Source: Paracoccaceae bacterium (GTDB lineage: Bacteria > Pseudomonadota > Alphaproteobacteria > Rhodobacterales > Rhodobacteraceae). From it: DNA of 64,000 nt. Position 1 is the stretch's first letter; the number at the start of each line of letters is the position of its first letter. The stretch lies in contig JAIXZY010000024.1 in assembly GCA_027489355.1 (NCBI GenBank), forward strand, positions 1-64,000. The letters are read 5' to 3'. The position numbers were made by a program, and so were the translations under genes. The notes beneath the pieces were generated by a model, which had not been told where the DNA came from, searched no databases, and saw only the letters and a list, made by a program, of their open reading frames with translations. Positions 46,417-54,633 of the stretch are shown here, in pieces.

Positions 46417-47798
46417 TGCGCCCCGTGTTCGCCCTCTGCCTTCTCATCGCCCCGGCCGCCCACGCCGGGCCGTCGCAGTTCGGCTGCGCCAACACCGAAT
46501 TCGCCCCCTCGGCCAGCATCGAGGGCAAGGACGGCGTCTTCTACCGCGTCCAGTCCGACCTGCGGCTTCAGCACCCGATGGACGATGCCGTCGTGGCACA
46601 GCTGGCCGAACTGACCCGCGTCCTGGCCGAGCAGGGGACCACACTGGTCTATGTGAACGTTCCCACCAAGGGCCAGGCCATGCCGCAGTACCTGCCGCCC
46701 GAGGCCACGGCCTACGGCTATGACCCGGCGCTGATGCAGGCCAACTACAAGGACGTCACCGACCGCCTGAACGCCGCCGGAGTTCCCGCGCCCGACCTGA
46801 TGACCGCGATGCTGAAGGCCGGCCCGGACGAGAAGGTCTTCTTCCAGGCCGACTTCCACTGGACCCCGTCGGGCGCCCGGCTCGCGGCCCAGGCCATCGG
46901 CGAGATGATCCGCAGCCTGCCCGCCTATGCCGACGTGACGCCGGTCAAGTTCACCTCACAAGAGGCGGCGCCCGAGATCGCCTTCTCGGGCCTTCGGCGC
47001 GAGTTGCAGACCTACTGCAAGGACACCCTGCCCGAGGTCAAGGCCACCACCTGGCAGACGACGCGTGCCACCGACGGGGACCTTTCTGCCGCCGACATCT
47101 TCGCCGATGCGGGCGCGTCCGAGGCTGCTGCCCCCGACGAAGCCGCCGCCGATCCGGCCGCCGGAGAGCCGCTGGACATCTTCGGCACCGGGGGCGCCGA
47201 GGCCAGCCTGGTGCTGGTCGGCACTTCGTTTTCCGACAGCAGCATCAACAACTTCGCGGGATTCCTGTCCGAATATGCCGGGATCGAGGCGGTGAACTAC
47301 GCCATCACCGGCGGCAACCAGTTCGGCTCGATGACCTCGTACCTGACCTCGCGCGATTTCGCACAGAACCGGCCGACCTTCGTGGTATGGGAAAACCCGA
47401 TCTACAACAGCCTGGCCCAGTTCGGCCCGGTCCCGATGGACGAGTTGATCGTCGCTGCCGGTCCTGCCTGCGACATCGCCACGGGGGCCGCGGTCGAGGA
47501 CAACACCCTTGCCGCGACCTTCCAGCCCGGCCAGCTGAAACCCCAGGATGCCTTCCTGTTCGACCAGGGCAGCGAAGGCGCGCGGGTGGCGACAGTGACC
47601 TTCGAGACGGGGTCCGGCATCAGCCGGTCGCTGCGGATCGAACGGTCGGACCGACTGCGTGCCACCGGCCGCTTCTTCCTGAAACTCGAACCGTACTGGC
47701 AGCCCGACTTGGTGAAGGTGACCGTCCGCTTCGACCGGCCGCTGACCGACAGCTCTGCCCTGACCCTTTGTCCAACCCAGAAAGGAGACGCGTCATGA
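46413..47798 (+). CDS. algX: Alginate O-acetyltransferase AlgX
   Basis: A 461-aa periplasmic protein (signal FALCLLIAPAAHAGP; Pseudomonas AlgX is 474 aa). The SGNH domain carries D147 and H149 in ADFHWTPSGARL and Ser272 in LVGTSFSDSSIN; a C-terminal beta-rich carbohydrate-binding module follows from about residue 345. AlgX binds the polymer and performs the terminal acetyl transfer. A 25-residue Ala/Asp/Glu-rich insertion (around 228-252) interrupts the SGNH domain. Coupled by ATGA overlaps to both the preceding and the following gene. Confidence 0.92.
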   Translation: MMRPVFALCLLIAPAAHAGPSQFGCANTEFAPSASIEGKDGVFYRVQSDLRLQHPMDDAVVAQLAELTRVLAEQGTTLVYVNVPTKGQAMPQYLPPEATAYGYDPALMQANYKDVTDRLNAAGVPAPDLMTAMLKAGPDEKVFFQADFHWTPSGARLAAQAIGEMIRSLPAYADVTPVKFTSQEAAPEIAFSGLRRELQTYCKDTLPEVKATTWQTTRATDGDLSAADIFADAGASEAAAPDEAAADPAAGEPLDIFGTGGAEASLVLVGTSFSDSSINNFAGFLSEYAGIEAVNYAITGGNQFGSMTSYLTSRDFAQNRPTFVVWENPIYNSLAQFGPVPMDELIVAAGPACDIATGAAVEDNTLAATFQPGQLKPQDAFLFDQGSEGARVATVTFETGSGISRSLRIERSDRLRATGRFFLKLEPYWQPDLVKVTVRFDRPLTDSSALTLCPTQKGDAS

Positions 47799-48424
47799 AA
47801 CGCATCCACCTGACCCTCCCGTTCCTTGCCCTTGCGGCCTCGGCCGCGCTGGCGCAGGACGCCAGCCTTTATGAGGACGTGGCCAACCCCGATGCGAGCT
47901 TTGTCCGCGTCGTGGACCCCACGGCCTCGGTCGCGGTGATCCAGTCGGCCAGCTTTGACCGGGTGGAAAAGGGGGTCACGCCCTATGTGGTGATCGACGG
48001 CGCCAGCGAGGTGAACATCAGTGCCGGCGAGACTTCGGCCACGGAACAGGTGCAGCCGGCGACCTTCTATTCCTTCGTCGTCGGGGCGGACGGCACCTCA
48101 GCGCTTGTGGTCGACAAGATCACCCGCAACCCGGCCCAGGCCGACGTGACCTTCTACAACCTTTCGGACATCGCCTCGGCCGATCTTTACGTTCCGCAGG
48201 CCAAGGCCGTGGCAATCGAGGGCGTGGCCCCGAACAGCGGCGGCGCCGTGGCGCTGAAAGCCCCGCTGACGCTGGATTTCGAGATCCGCGATGGCGAGAC
48301 CGCCGTCGCCACCGTTCCGGCGGTCGACCTGAAGCGCCGCGAAGGCGTCGCCATCGTCCTGTCCGGCACCGGAGGCAGCTACACCGCCACCGTGACGCCG
48401 AACGCCCTGGCCAAACAGCCCTGA
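47795..48424 (+). CDS. algF: Alginate O-acetylation protein AlgF
   Basis: A 209-aa exported protein (signal LPFLALAASAALAQD) made of two beta-sandwich-like halves. The beginning of the mature part, DASLYEDVANPDASFVRVVD, resembles the ALYGP-APKGSTFVRLYN start of Pseudomonas AlgF (216 aa), and the C-terminal GEAV-like RREGVAIVLSGTGGSY also matches. AlgF supports AlgJ/AlgX in acetylation. ATGA overlap with algX; 13 bases before the 909-aa gene. Confidence 0.87.
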   Translation: MKRIHLTLPFLALAASAALAQDASLYEDVANPDASFVRVVDPTASVAVIQSASFDRVEKGVTPYVVIDGASEVNISAGETSATEQVQPATFYSFVVGADGTSALVVDKITRNPAQADVTFYNLSDIASADLYVPQAKAVAIEGVAPNSGGAVALKAPLTLDFEIRDGETAVATVPAVDLKRREGVAIVLSGTGGSYTATVTPNALAKQP

Positions 48425-48437
48425 AGGGACCCTGACC

Positions 48438-51167
48438 ATGCAGCGCATCCTCGCCACACTCCTGATCCTCGCCCTGCCCGTCGCGGCGGGGGCGCAGACG
48501 GTGGACCTGGTGTTCGAACCGCCCGAGCTGGAAACCGGCCCGGTCTGCGAACCCCGGCCTTCTGACGAGGCGCTGGTCGCGAAATGGAAGGGCGTTTCTC
48601 CCGACGCCCGTCCCGAGACGGACACGGCGATCATCAAGCGCGACTTCCGCCGCCTGATCGAGATGGACCCCCAGGGCTGGTTCGACACGGTCAGTTCCGT
48701 GCAGGAACGGTTCCGCCAGATCGACCCGCAGTATTCCGAGGCTAACCTCCTGATCGACCGGATCGAGCTGCTGCTTGCCGTCGGACGGGTGGCCGATGTG
48801 CAGAAAGAGCGGCTGATCGACCAGCTCTCGGCACTGGACCTGCGCCAGACCCCGCGTGCGCAACAGCTGCTGGCGGGCTACCTGATCCGGGGTATCGGCG
48901 TGCCGAAGGACGTGGAACGCGGCGAGGCGCTGCTGCTGCAGGCCGGGTTCGGCGGCAATGCGGACGCGATCCTGCAACTCGTGGAACGCGAGATCCAGGG
49001 CAACCCGGTCAAGGGCTGGGACGTGCCGCCGGAACTGGGCGTGACGATGGCCTTCGGCGCGCTGGTCGGCAAGCTGGACCCGCTGATCTGCGACCGGGTG
49101 AACCGGATCGCGCGCGAATACATGAATGGCGATATCGTGACCCGCGACCCGGCGCTGGCGGAACGCTGGTACCGCTTCTCGGCCGATCTGGGGGACCCCC
49201 TGTCCGCCTGGCGCGTGGCCGAGATTCACTTGCGGGCCGAGGATCTGCCCAAGGACAACGAGGTGCTGATCCGCTACCTGACCGCCGCCGCCGATGCGGG
49301 CTTGCCCTATGCCCAGGTGGCCCTGGCGCGGCTTTACGCCGACGGCGCGCTGCTGCCGCGCGACCTTGAGCTTGCCGATGCCACCTATGACGCGGCGGGC
49401 GAGGTCTGGCCCTCGGGCGAGGCGAGCCATGTCCTGTTCCTTCAGGCCCAGTCCCGCCGCGATGCGGACTGGACCCCGCGATATGTCGAGGCGCTGTCCC
49501 ATCTGGTCCAGACGCCGGACGCCCCCGCCTGGGCGCTGATCGCGATGGCGGACCAGGTGATCGCCTCGAAGGGCCGCTGGGCCGGCGAGGCGGAGGCGCG
49601 GGAACTGCTGGATCGGGCCATCGCACTGGGCGAATACGCCGCGCTGGAGAAGACCGCGGCGATGAAATTCCGCGCCGCGCGGACGGCGCAGGACTTCTAC
49701 ACGGTGACGGACGAGTTGATGCAGACCGTCGCCTCCTCGGGCGAGGTCGATCCCATGCTGGAACTGTCGAATGCCTTCATCTGCCGTGCCCCGGACGCGC
49801 CGCAGGTCGAAGAGGCCGACTACTGGGTCAAGGTCGCGGAAAGCACCGCCTCGAAGGCCGTCGACTTCACCCCGGAAGAACTTGCGCGGCTGGCCGCCAC
49901 GCCGGACCCCATCGCCGAAGCCGAGATTCAGACCCAGGCCCTGACCGGCCGGATCACCGCCATCGCGCAGTACATGTACCTGCTGGAACAGCGCGGCGTG
50001 CCGGACGAAACGCTGGTCTTCTGGGACAGCTACGCGACCCGATTCCCCGGCGTGACCACGGCCCGCGCCTCGCTGGCGCTGAAGGCCGCCCGCAGCCCCG
50101 CCGCCCGCACCGCCGCGCTGGACATGTTCCGCAAGGCCGTGGCGATGGGCGAGCCCTCGGCCGGTACCCAGTTCGCCGAGGCGCTTCTGGAAGAGGAGTA
50201 CGCCACGCCCGAAAGCCAGGCCGAGGCGCTGGGCATCCTGTTGCCGCTGGCCGACCGCGGGATCGGCGACGCGCTGGCGATGCTGCCGCTGGCCGACCCG
50301 CAAAGCTTCCCCGACCTTGCCGCGGTGATGGATCGGTACGGCGAGGTCGTGGATGCCCGCGGGGATTTTGACGCCCTTCTGCTGGCCCTGCCGCTGATCA
50401 GTGACCGCACCGTCTATGCCGACTACCTGACCCGTGCGACCTCGATCACCGCCTGCACCTTCGACGAGGCGCTGCGGCTCACCGACGCCGTGGGCCGGGC
50501 CGGGGACCGGGCGCTTTTCGAACGCTGGCTGCGCATCTCGGACTACCTGGCGGGCGGCGAAGGCTATGCGCTGGCCGAACTGGCGGATGTCTACAGCCGC
50601 TATGCCACCGACGCCGACCAGCCGAAGATCCTGGCTTATTACGAGGCCGCGCGCGCCGAGGGCAGCCGAATCGCGATCCACCGGCTTCTCAACATCTACT
50701 CCCGCCGCTCGGCGCCGCAGTACGACCCGCAAGCGTCGGCGGCGCTGTTCGAGGATCTCGTCCGCTTCAGCGCGCCCGAGGACCTGCCCGGCACGCTGGC
50801 CCGCCTTCGGGCCGCAACGCCGGAAATCCGCGCCATCGCCGGCAAGACCATCGATGAGACCGCGCTTTACCTGGCGGCGGCCGAATCCGGCAGCGGGGTT
50901 GCGATGCGGGAATACGCCCTGATCCTGCGCAAGACCGCCACGACCCCGGCGCAGGTGCTGGAATCAACCGACTGGCTCCGCCGCGCCGCCGAGGCGGGCG
51001 AACCCGCCGCAATGATCGACTATGCCGAGGCTCTGGTCTTCGGCATCGGCACCACCCCCTCGCGCGACGAGGCGCTGGCCTGGCTACAGAAGGCCGCCGA
51101 CCTTGGCAGCGACGAGGCCGCGCAACGCCTGCGCTCAATGCAACTCTCGACGGAGGCCAGCCAATGA
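48438..51167 (+). CDS. Large exported Sel1-repeat protein, AlgK-like candidate
   Basis: A 909-aa protein with a signal peptide (ILATLLILALPVAAGAQ, no lipobox Cys) and Sel1-like alpha repeats spread through its length, for example DPLSAWRVAEIHLRA, AGLPYAQVALARLYADGALL and, near the end, AGEPAAMIDYAEALVFGIG followed by SRDEALAWLQKAADLGSDEA. It is roughly twice as long as Pseudomonas AlgK. In the absence of an AlgK lipoprotein and AlgE porin in the locus, this is the best candidate for the trans-periplasmic scaffold. Overlaps the algL-like gene by four bases (ATGA). Confidence 0.75.
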   Translation: MQRILATLLILALPVAAGAQTVDLVFEPPELETGPVCEPRPSDEALVAKWKGVSPDARPETDTAIIKRDFRRLIEMDPQGWFDTVSSVQERFRQIDPQYSEANLLIDRIELLLAVGRVADVQKERLIDQLSALDLRQTPRAQQLLAGYLIRGIGVPKDVERGEALLLQAGFGGNADAILQLVEREIQGNPVKGWDVPPELGVTMAFGALVGKLDPLICDRVNRIAREYMNGDIVTRDPALAERWYRFSADLGDPLSAWRVAEIHLRAEDLPKDNEVLIRYLTAAADAGLPYAQVALARLYADGALLPRDLELADATYDAAGEVWPSGEASHVLFLQAQSRRDADWTPRYVEALSHLVQTPDAPAWALIAMADQVIASKGRWAGEAEARELLDRAIALGEYAALEKTAAMKFRAARTAQDFYTVTDELMQTVASSGEVDPMLELSNAFICRAPDAPQVEEADYWVKVAESTASKAVDFTPEELARLAATPDPIAEAEIQTQALTGRITAIAQYMYLLEQRGVPDETLVFWDSYATRFPGVTTARASLALKAARSPAARTAALDMFRKAVAMGEPSAGTQFAEALLEEEYATPESQAEALGILLPLADRGIGDALAMLPLADPQSFPDLAAVMDRYGEVVDARGDFDALLLALPLISDRTVYADYLTRATSITACTFDEALRLTDAVGRAGDRALFERWLRISDYLAGGEGYALAELADVYSRYATDADQPKILAYYEAARAEGSRIAIHRLLNIYSRRSAPQYDPQASAALFEDLVRFSAPEDLPGTLARLRAATPEIRAIAGKTIDETALYLAAAESGSGVAMREYALILRKTATTPAQVLESTDWLRRAAEAGEPAAMIDYAEALVFGIGTTPSRDEALAWLQKAADLGSDEAAQRLRSMQLSTEASQ

Positions 51168-52207
51168 CCCCGCGATCCCTTGTCCTTGTCCTGCTGCTGG
51201 CGACCCCGGTGGCCGCCGAGGATGCGCCGAAATGCCCGTCCGACGCGGCGCCCGTCGTCACGCTGGGCTTCGGCAGCCGCTACACAGACGACAGCAAGAA
51301 CCGCAGCGAGTTCGACGAGGAAGGCGACAAGGCCGTGACCGCGGCGCTGAAGCCGATCGACGACTTCATCGCCGATCTCGCGCGGCAGACGAACATCCTC
51401 AACGATCCGAAGACGAAGCCCGCGGATGCGCAGGAGGCAGCCGCCTGCGTGATGGAAAGCGTGCTTGCCTGGGCCAAGGCGGACGCGCTGAGCGATCTGC
51501 AGACCCAGGGTGCCAAGCTTTCCGCGCCCTCGCGGGTGGGAGGTATCGCATTTGCCTATGCGGCGGCGCTGAAGGTCCTTCCCGCGCCCGAGGGGCAGGA
51601 AGAGATCGAGGCCTGGCTGCTGGCCCGCGCGCGGCAGACGATGGCCTTCTTCGACACTGACGCCCCGCCCCGCGCCTCGCAGAACAACCTGCGCGCCTGG
51701 GCGGGACTGGCGGTAACGCGGGTGGGCCTGGTGCTGGAAGACCCTGCGCTGATCGACTGGGGGGCTGCATCTGCCGAGCTTGTGCTTTGCACCGCGGCCG
51801 AGGACGGCAGCCTGCCGAACGAGATGTGGCGCGGCAAGCTGGCGCTGCATTACCAGCTGCATGCCGTGGCCCCGCTCGTCACCACCGTCGCGCTGCTGAA
51901 GGATATGCGGCCCGAACTGGTCTCGACCTGCGACGACGCGCTTGCGCGGGTGGTCCGCTTCACCCTTGACGGGCTGGACGATCCTGCGGCCGTCGAGAAG
52001 ATCACCGGGAAGCCGCAGACCGTCGGCGGCAGCCGCAAGCCGCGCGACTTCGAACTGGCCTGGATTCCGGCCTACCTGGCCCTTGACCCCGATCCGCAGA
52101 TCGCGGAGCTGGTGGCAAAGGTCGAAGAGCTGGGCAATTCCAAACTGGGCGGCGACCAGCGCCTGCTCTGGCCCGTGGCGGTCGGGGCCGATCCGGCCGA
52201 TGGGTGA
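51164..52207 (+). CDS. algL: AlgL-like (PL5) protein with altered active site
   Basis: A 347-aa exported protein (signal SLVLVLLLATPVAAED) of the polysaccharide lyase 5 fold. The alpha-toroid segments NNLRAWAG and PNEMWRGKLALHYQLHA align with NNHSYWAAW and PNELKRRQRALAYHNYA of Pseudomonas AlgL. The spacing N175 to R223 (48) and R223 to Y230 (7) equals N201-R249-Y256 in AlgL. But the catalytic His (H202) is Leu176, and the Lys at K66 is Arg39 in SRY. Beta-elimination is therefore in doubt; it may bind polymer without cleaving, or act on a different uronan. Last gene of the operon. Confidence 0.8.
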   Translation: MTPRSLVLVLLLATPVAAEDAPKCPSDAAPVVTLGFGSRYTDDSKNRSEFDEEGDKAVTAALKPIDDFIADLARQTNILNDPKTKPADAQEAAACVMESVLAWAKADALSDLQTQGAKLSAPSRVGGIAFAYAAALKVLPAPEGQEEIEAWLLARARQTMAFFDTDAPPRASQNNLRAWAGLAVTRVGLVLEDPALIDWGAASAELVLCTAAEDGSLPNEMWRGKLALHYQLHAVAPLVTTVALLKDMRPELVSTCDDALARVVRFTLDGLDDPAAVEKITGKPQTVGGSRKPRDFELAWIPAYLALDPDPQIAELVAKVEELGNSKLGGDQRLLWPVAVGADPADG

Positions 52208-52359
52208 GAGGGGTTTCCTTTCCCCGCCATATCCTCTATAGGCCGCCCTTACATGCGCGTGGGCCCGCTTAGGCAAGAATCAGATCCATCCCTTGGGATG
52301 GGGCCTTCTGGTCTTTCGTGCGACAGAATTGAAACCGATAGACCGCAAGGAAGCCACCC

Positions 52360-52635
52360 ATGGCAAACACTGAACAGTCCAAGAAACGCGCCCGCCAGTC
52401 GGAAGCCCGTTACGCCGTCAACAAGGCGCGCCGCTCGCGCATCCGCACCTTCCTGCGCAAGGTCGAGGAAGCCATCGTCTCGGGCAATGGCGAAGCCGCC
52501 GTCGCCGCGCTGAAGGCGGCCCAGCCGGAACTGGCCCGTGGCGTGACCAAGGGCGTGCTGCACAAGAACACCGTGGCGCGGAAGATGTCGCGCCTCGCCT
52601 CGCGGGTGAAGGCCGTCGCCGCACCCAAGGCCTGA
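52360..52635 (+). CDS. rpsT: 30S ribosomal protein S20
   Basis: A 91-aa basic protein starting [20 protein letters not shown], with the conserved [18 protein letters not shown] end. It binds 16S rRNA. An AGGAAG ribosome binding site precedes the ATG. The 152 bases between the algL-like gene and rpsT hold its promoter. A strong terminator follows. It precedes dnaA as in other Rhodobacterales. Confidence 0.98.
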   Translation: MANTEQSKKRARQSEARYAVNKARRSRIRTFLRKVEEAIVSGNGEAAVAALKAAQPELARGVTKGVLHKNTVARKMSRLASRVKAVAAPKA

Positions 52636-52664
52636 TCGTCCCAAAGGACCGAATCCGGAACACC

Positions 52665-52700
52665 AAGGGCGCACCCGCAGGGGCTGCGCCCTTCGGCATT
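52665..52700 (+). terminator. Intrinsic terminator after rpsT
   Basis: AAGGGCGCA (52665-52673) pairs perfectly with TGCGCCCTT (52685-52693) around an 11-base loop, followed by CGGCATTTT. Confidence 0.8.
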
Positions 52701-53108
52701 TTGGCGCCCGTCGGAGGCGCCAATTTGGCCCCCCGTTGCCGATTTGCCAGAGCCTTCGGATTCGGGTTTGGGGAATCTCTGTCAAGCGCGTTGTTCGGTT
52801 GCAGACCTCTCGCACGGCTTGCTAGCGTGACCCTGCGATTCACTTCGTCCTGGGGGACATGAACGGGTCGCAAAGGGAAAGCTGCTGCACTGGAACGGTG
52901 CCCGCATGGGCGCAAAACCTGAGTTTTCCATTTGCGATCAACAGGTTGGAGGTAGCAGCCAAGCTACCCCGTCTTGCGCGTCAAGGGGCCGGCTTGCTGG
53001 CGTCTCTTGTCGTGCGTTGTTCTGTCCCTCTGTCGTGTCCTCTTGTGCCGGCCATTCCGGCCCGCATCGGACATGGGCGCAAGCGGCTCGTTCGAAGACG
53101 TCAGGAAA
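52701..53108. other. Gene-free rpsT-dnaA spacer
   Basis: About 400 bases without a convincing gene. Short open frames exist but have no ribosome binding site and no recognisable product. I looked for DnaA boxes (TTATNCACA or its complement) and found none, nor an AT-rich unwinding region, so there is no sign of oriC here. It presumably holds the dnaA promoter and long leader. Confidence 0.6.
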
Positions 53109-53131
53109 GGATCGGCAATCAATGCCGATCC
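53109..53131 (+). promoter_or_regulatory. Strong hairpin 22 bases upstream of the dnaA start
   Basis: GGATCGGCA (53109-53117) and TGCCGATCC (53123-53131) form a perfect 9-bp stem with a 5-base loop (ATCAA). It lies just ahead of the dnaA ribosome binding region, so it could affect translation or be an operator. It is not followed by a T-tract. Confidence 0.5.
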
Positions 53132-53153
53132 GGGGATATTGGCAGGCTATAGA

Positions 53154-54515
53154 ATGACAAATGAAACCTGGGGGCAGGTTCGGGAAGAGTTGATCAAGCG
53201 CGTTGGCAAGAACAACTACACCACCTGGATCGAACCTCTGAAGCTTTCCCATCTGAAGAACGGCGTTGCGCGCTTTGAGGTGCCGACGATCTTCTTCGGC
53301 GACTGGGTCCAGCGCAACTATGCCGACCACATCCGCACCCAGCTGACCTCTGCCGGCGCGCTGGTAGATCGCGTCGAATTTGCCGTGGGCGCCGTCAAGG
53401 CCGACTTGCGGCCGCAGCCGGCGAAAGCCGCCGCCGCGCCGAAGCCCGCCCGCGCGCGTCCCTCGGACGAAGACCTTCCCGGCGCGCCGCTGGATGCCCG
53501 TTTCACCTTCGACAGCTTCGTCGTCGGCAAGCCGAACGAGCTGGCCCACGCCGCTGCCCGCCGGGTGGCCGAGGGCGGGCCCGTGACCTTCAATCCGCTG
53601 TTCCTTTATGGCGGCGTCGGTCTGGGGAAGACCCACCTCATGCACGCCATCGCGCATGAGCTGCAATCCCGCCGGCCCGAGCTGCGCGTCCTTTACCTGT
53701 CCGCCGAGCAGTTCATGTACCGCTTTGTCCAGGCCCTGCGCGACCGCCAGGTCATGGATTTCAAGGAGCTGTTCCGGTCCGTTGACGTCCTTATGGTCGA
53801 CGATGTTCAGTTCATCGCCGGGAAGGATTCGACACAGGAAGAATTCTTCCACACCTTCAACGCCCTGGTCGATGCCAACAAGCAGATCGTCATTTCGGCC
53901 GACCGCGCTCCGGGTGAGATCAAGGATCTTGAGGAACGCATCAAGTCGCGTCTGCAGTGCGGCCTGGTCGTCGACCTGCATCCGACGGACTATGAACTGC
54001 GGCTCGGCATCCTGCAGCAGAAGGTGGACCATTACCGCAACCAGTATCGCGGCCTGGTCCTTGCCGACGGCGTTCTGGAGTTCCTGGCGCACCGCATCAC
54101 CACCAACGTCCGCGTGCTCGAAGGCGCGCTGACCCGCCTTTTCGCCTTCGCCAGCCTTGTCGGGCGCGAGATCACGCTGGACCTTGCCCAGGACTGCCTG
54201 GCAGACATCCTGCGCTCGTCGGACCGCAAGCTCTCGATCGAGGAGATCCAGCGCAAGGTGGCTGAACATTACAACGTCCGCCTGTCCGACCTGATCGGCC
54301 CGAAGCGCCTGCGCACCATCGCACGGCCGCGTCAGGTGGCGATGTATCTGTCCAAGCAGCTGACTCCGCGGTCGCTGCCGGAAATCGGCCGGCGCTTCGG
54401 CGGTCGTGATCACACAACGATCATGCACGGCGTGCGCAAGATCGAGGAGCTGATGACGACCGACAGCCAACTGGCCGACGATCTGCAGCTTCTGCGCCGT
54501 CTGCTTCAGGGTTGA
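53154..54515 (+). CDS. dnaA: Chromosomal replication initiator DnaA
   Basis: A 453-aa AAA+ initiator. Domain I begins WGQVREELIKRVGKNNYTTW, domain II is a short Ala/Pro-rich linker (about 82-108), domain III has Walker A GGVGLGKTHLMHA and Walker B LMVDDVQFIAGKD, and domain IV contains the DnaA-box recognition helix RRFGGRDHTTIMHGVRKIE. The ATG at 53154 is chosen from domain I alignment; the frame stays open upstream to 52974 through the hairpin, which I treat as leader. Followed by dnaN in the standard order. Confidence 0.98.
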   Translation: MTNETWGQVREELIKRVGKNNYTTWIEPLKLSHLKNGVARFEVPTIFFGDWVQRNYADHIRTQLTSAGALVDRVEFAVGAVKADLRPQPAKAAAAPKPARARPSDEDLPGAPLDARFTFDSFVVGKPNELAHAAARRVAEGGPVTFNPLFLYGGVGLGKTHLMHAIAHELQSRRPELRVLYLSAEQFMYRFVQALRDRQVMDFKELFRSVDVLMVDDVQFIAGKDSTQEEFFHTFNALVDANKQIVISADRAPGEIKDLEERIKSRLQCGLVVDLHPTDYELRLGILQQKVDHYRNQYRGLVLADGVLEFLAHRITTNVRVLEGALTRLFAFASLVGREITLDLAQDCLADILRSSDRKLSIEEIQRKVAEHYNVRLSDLIGPKRLRTIARPRQVAMYLSKQLTPRSLPEIGRRFGGRDHTTIMHGVRKIEELMTTDSQLADDLQLLRRLLQG

Positions 54516-54569
54516 GCGCCGGGCGGCCTTGACGGCCCCCGGAAACCTCCGCACAGTCCAATCCAACGC

Positions 54570-54597
54570 TTGTAAGCCGGTGGAAACCGGGTAAATT
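54570..54597 (+). promoter_or_regulatory. Candidate promoter of dnaN
   Basis: TTGTAA (54570-54575) and TAAATT (54592-54597), spacing 16, lie in the 118-base dnaA-dnaN gap, 36 bases before the dnaN ATG. Pattern match only. Confidence 0.35.
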
Positions 54598-54633
54598 CGT
54601 CGTCCCTTCAGGGGGTCGGCAGGGGGAAGCCAG

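Noticed and set aside
48120-50732. 870-codon minus-strand frame opposite the 909-aa Sel1-type gene
   Set aside because: The plus-strand frame has a signal peptide, Sel1 repeats and operon overlaps; the minus frame has none of these.
52974-53153. 60-residue N-terminal extension of DnaA
   Set aside because: The extension has no similarity to DnaA domain I, which starts at the ATG at 53154, and it would run through a strong hairpin.
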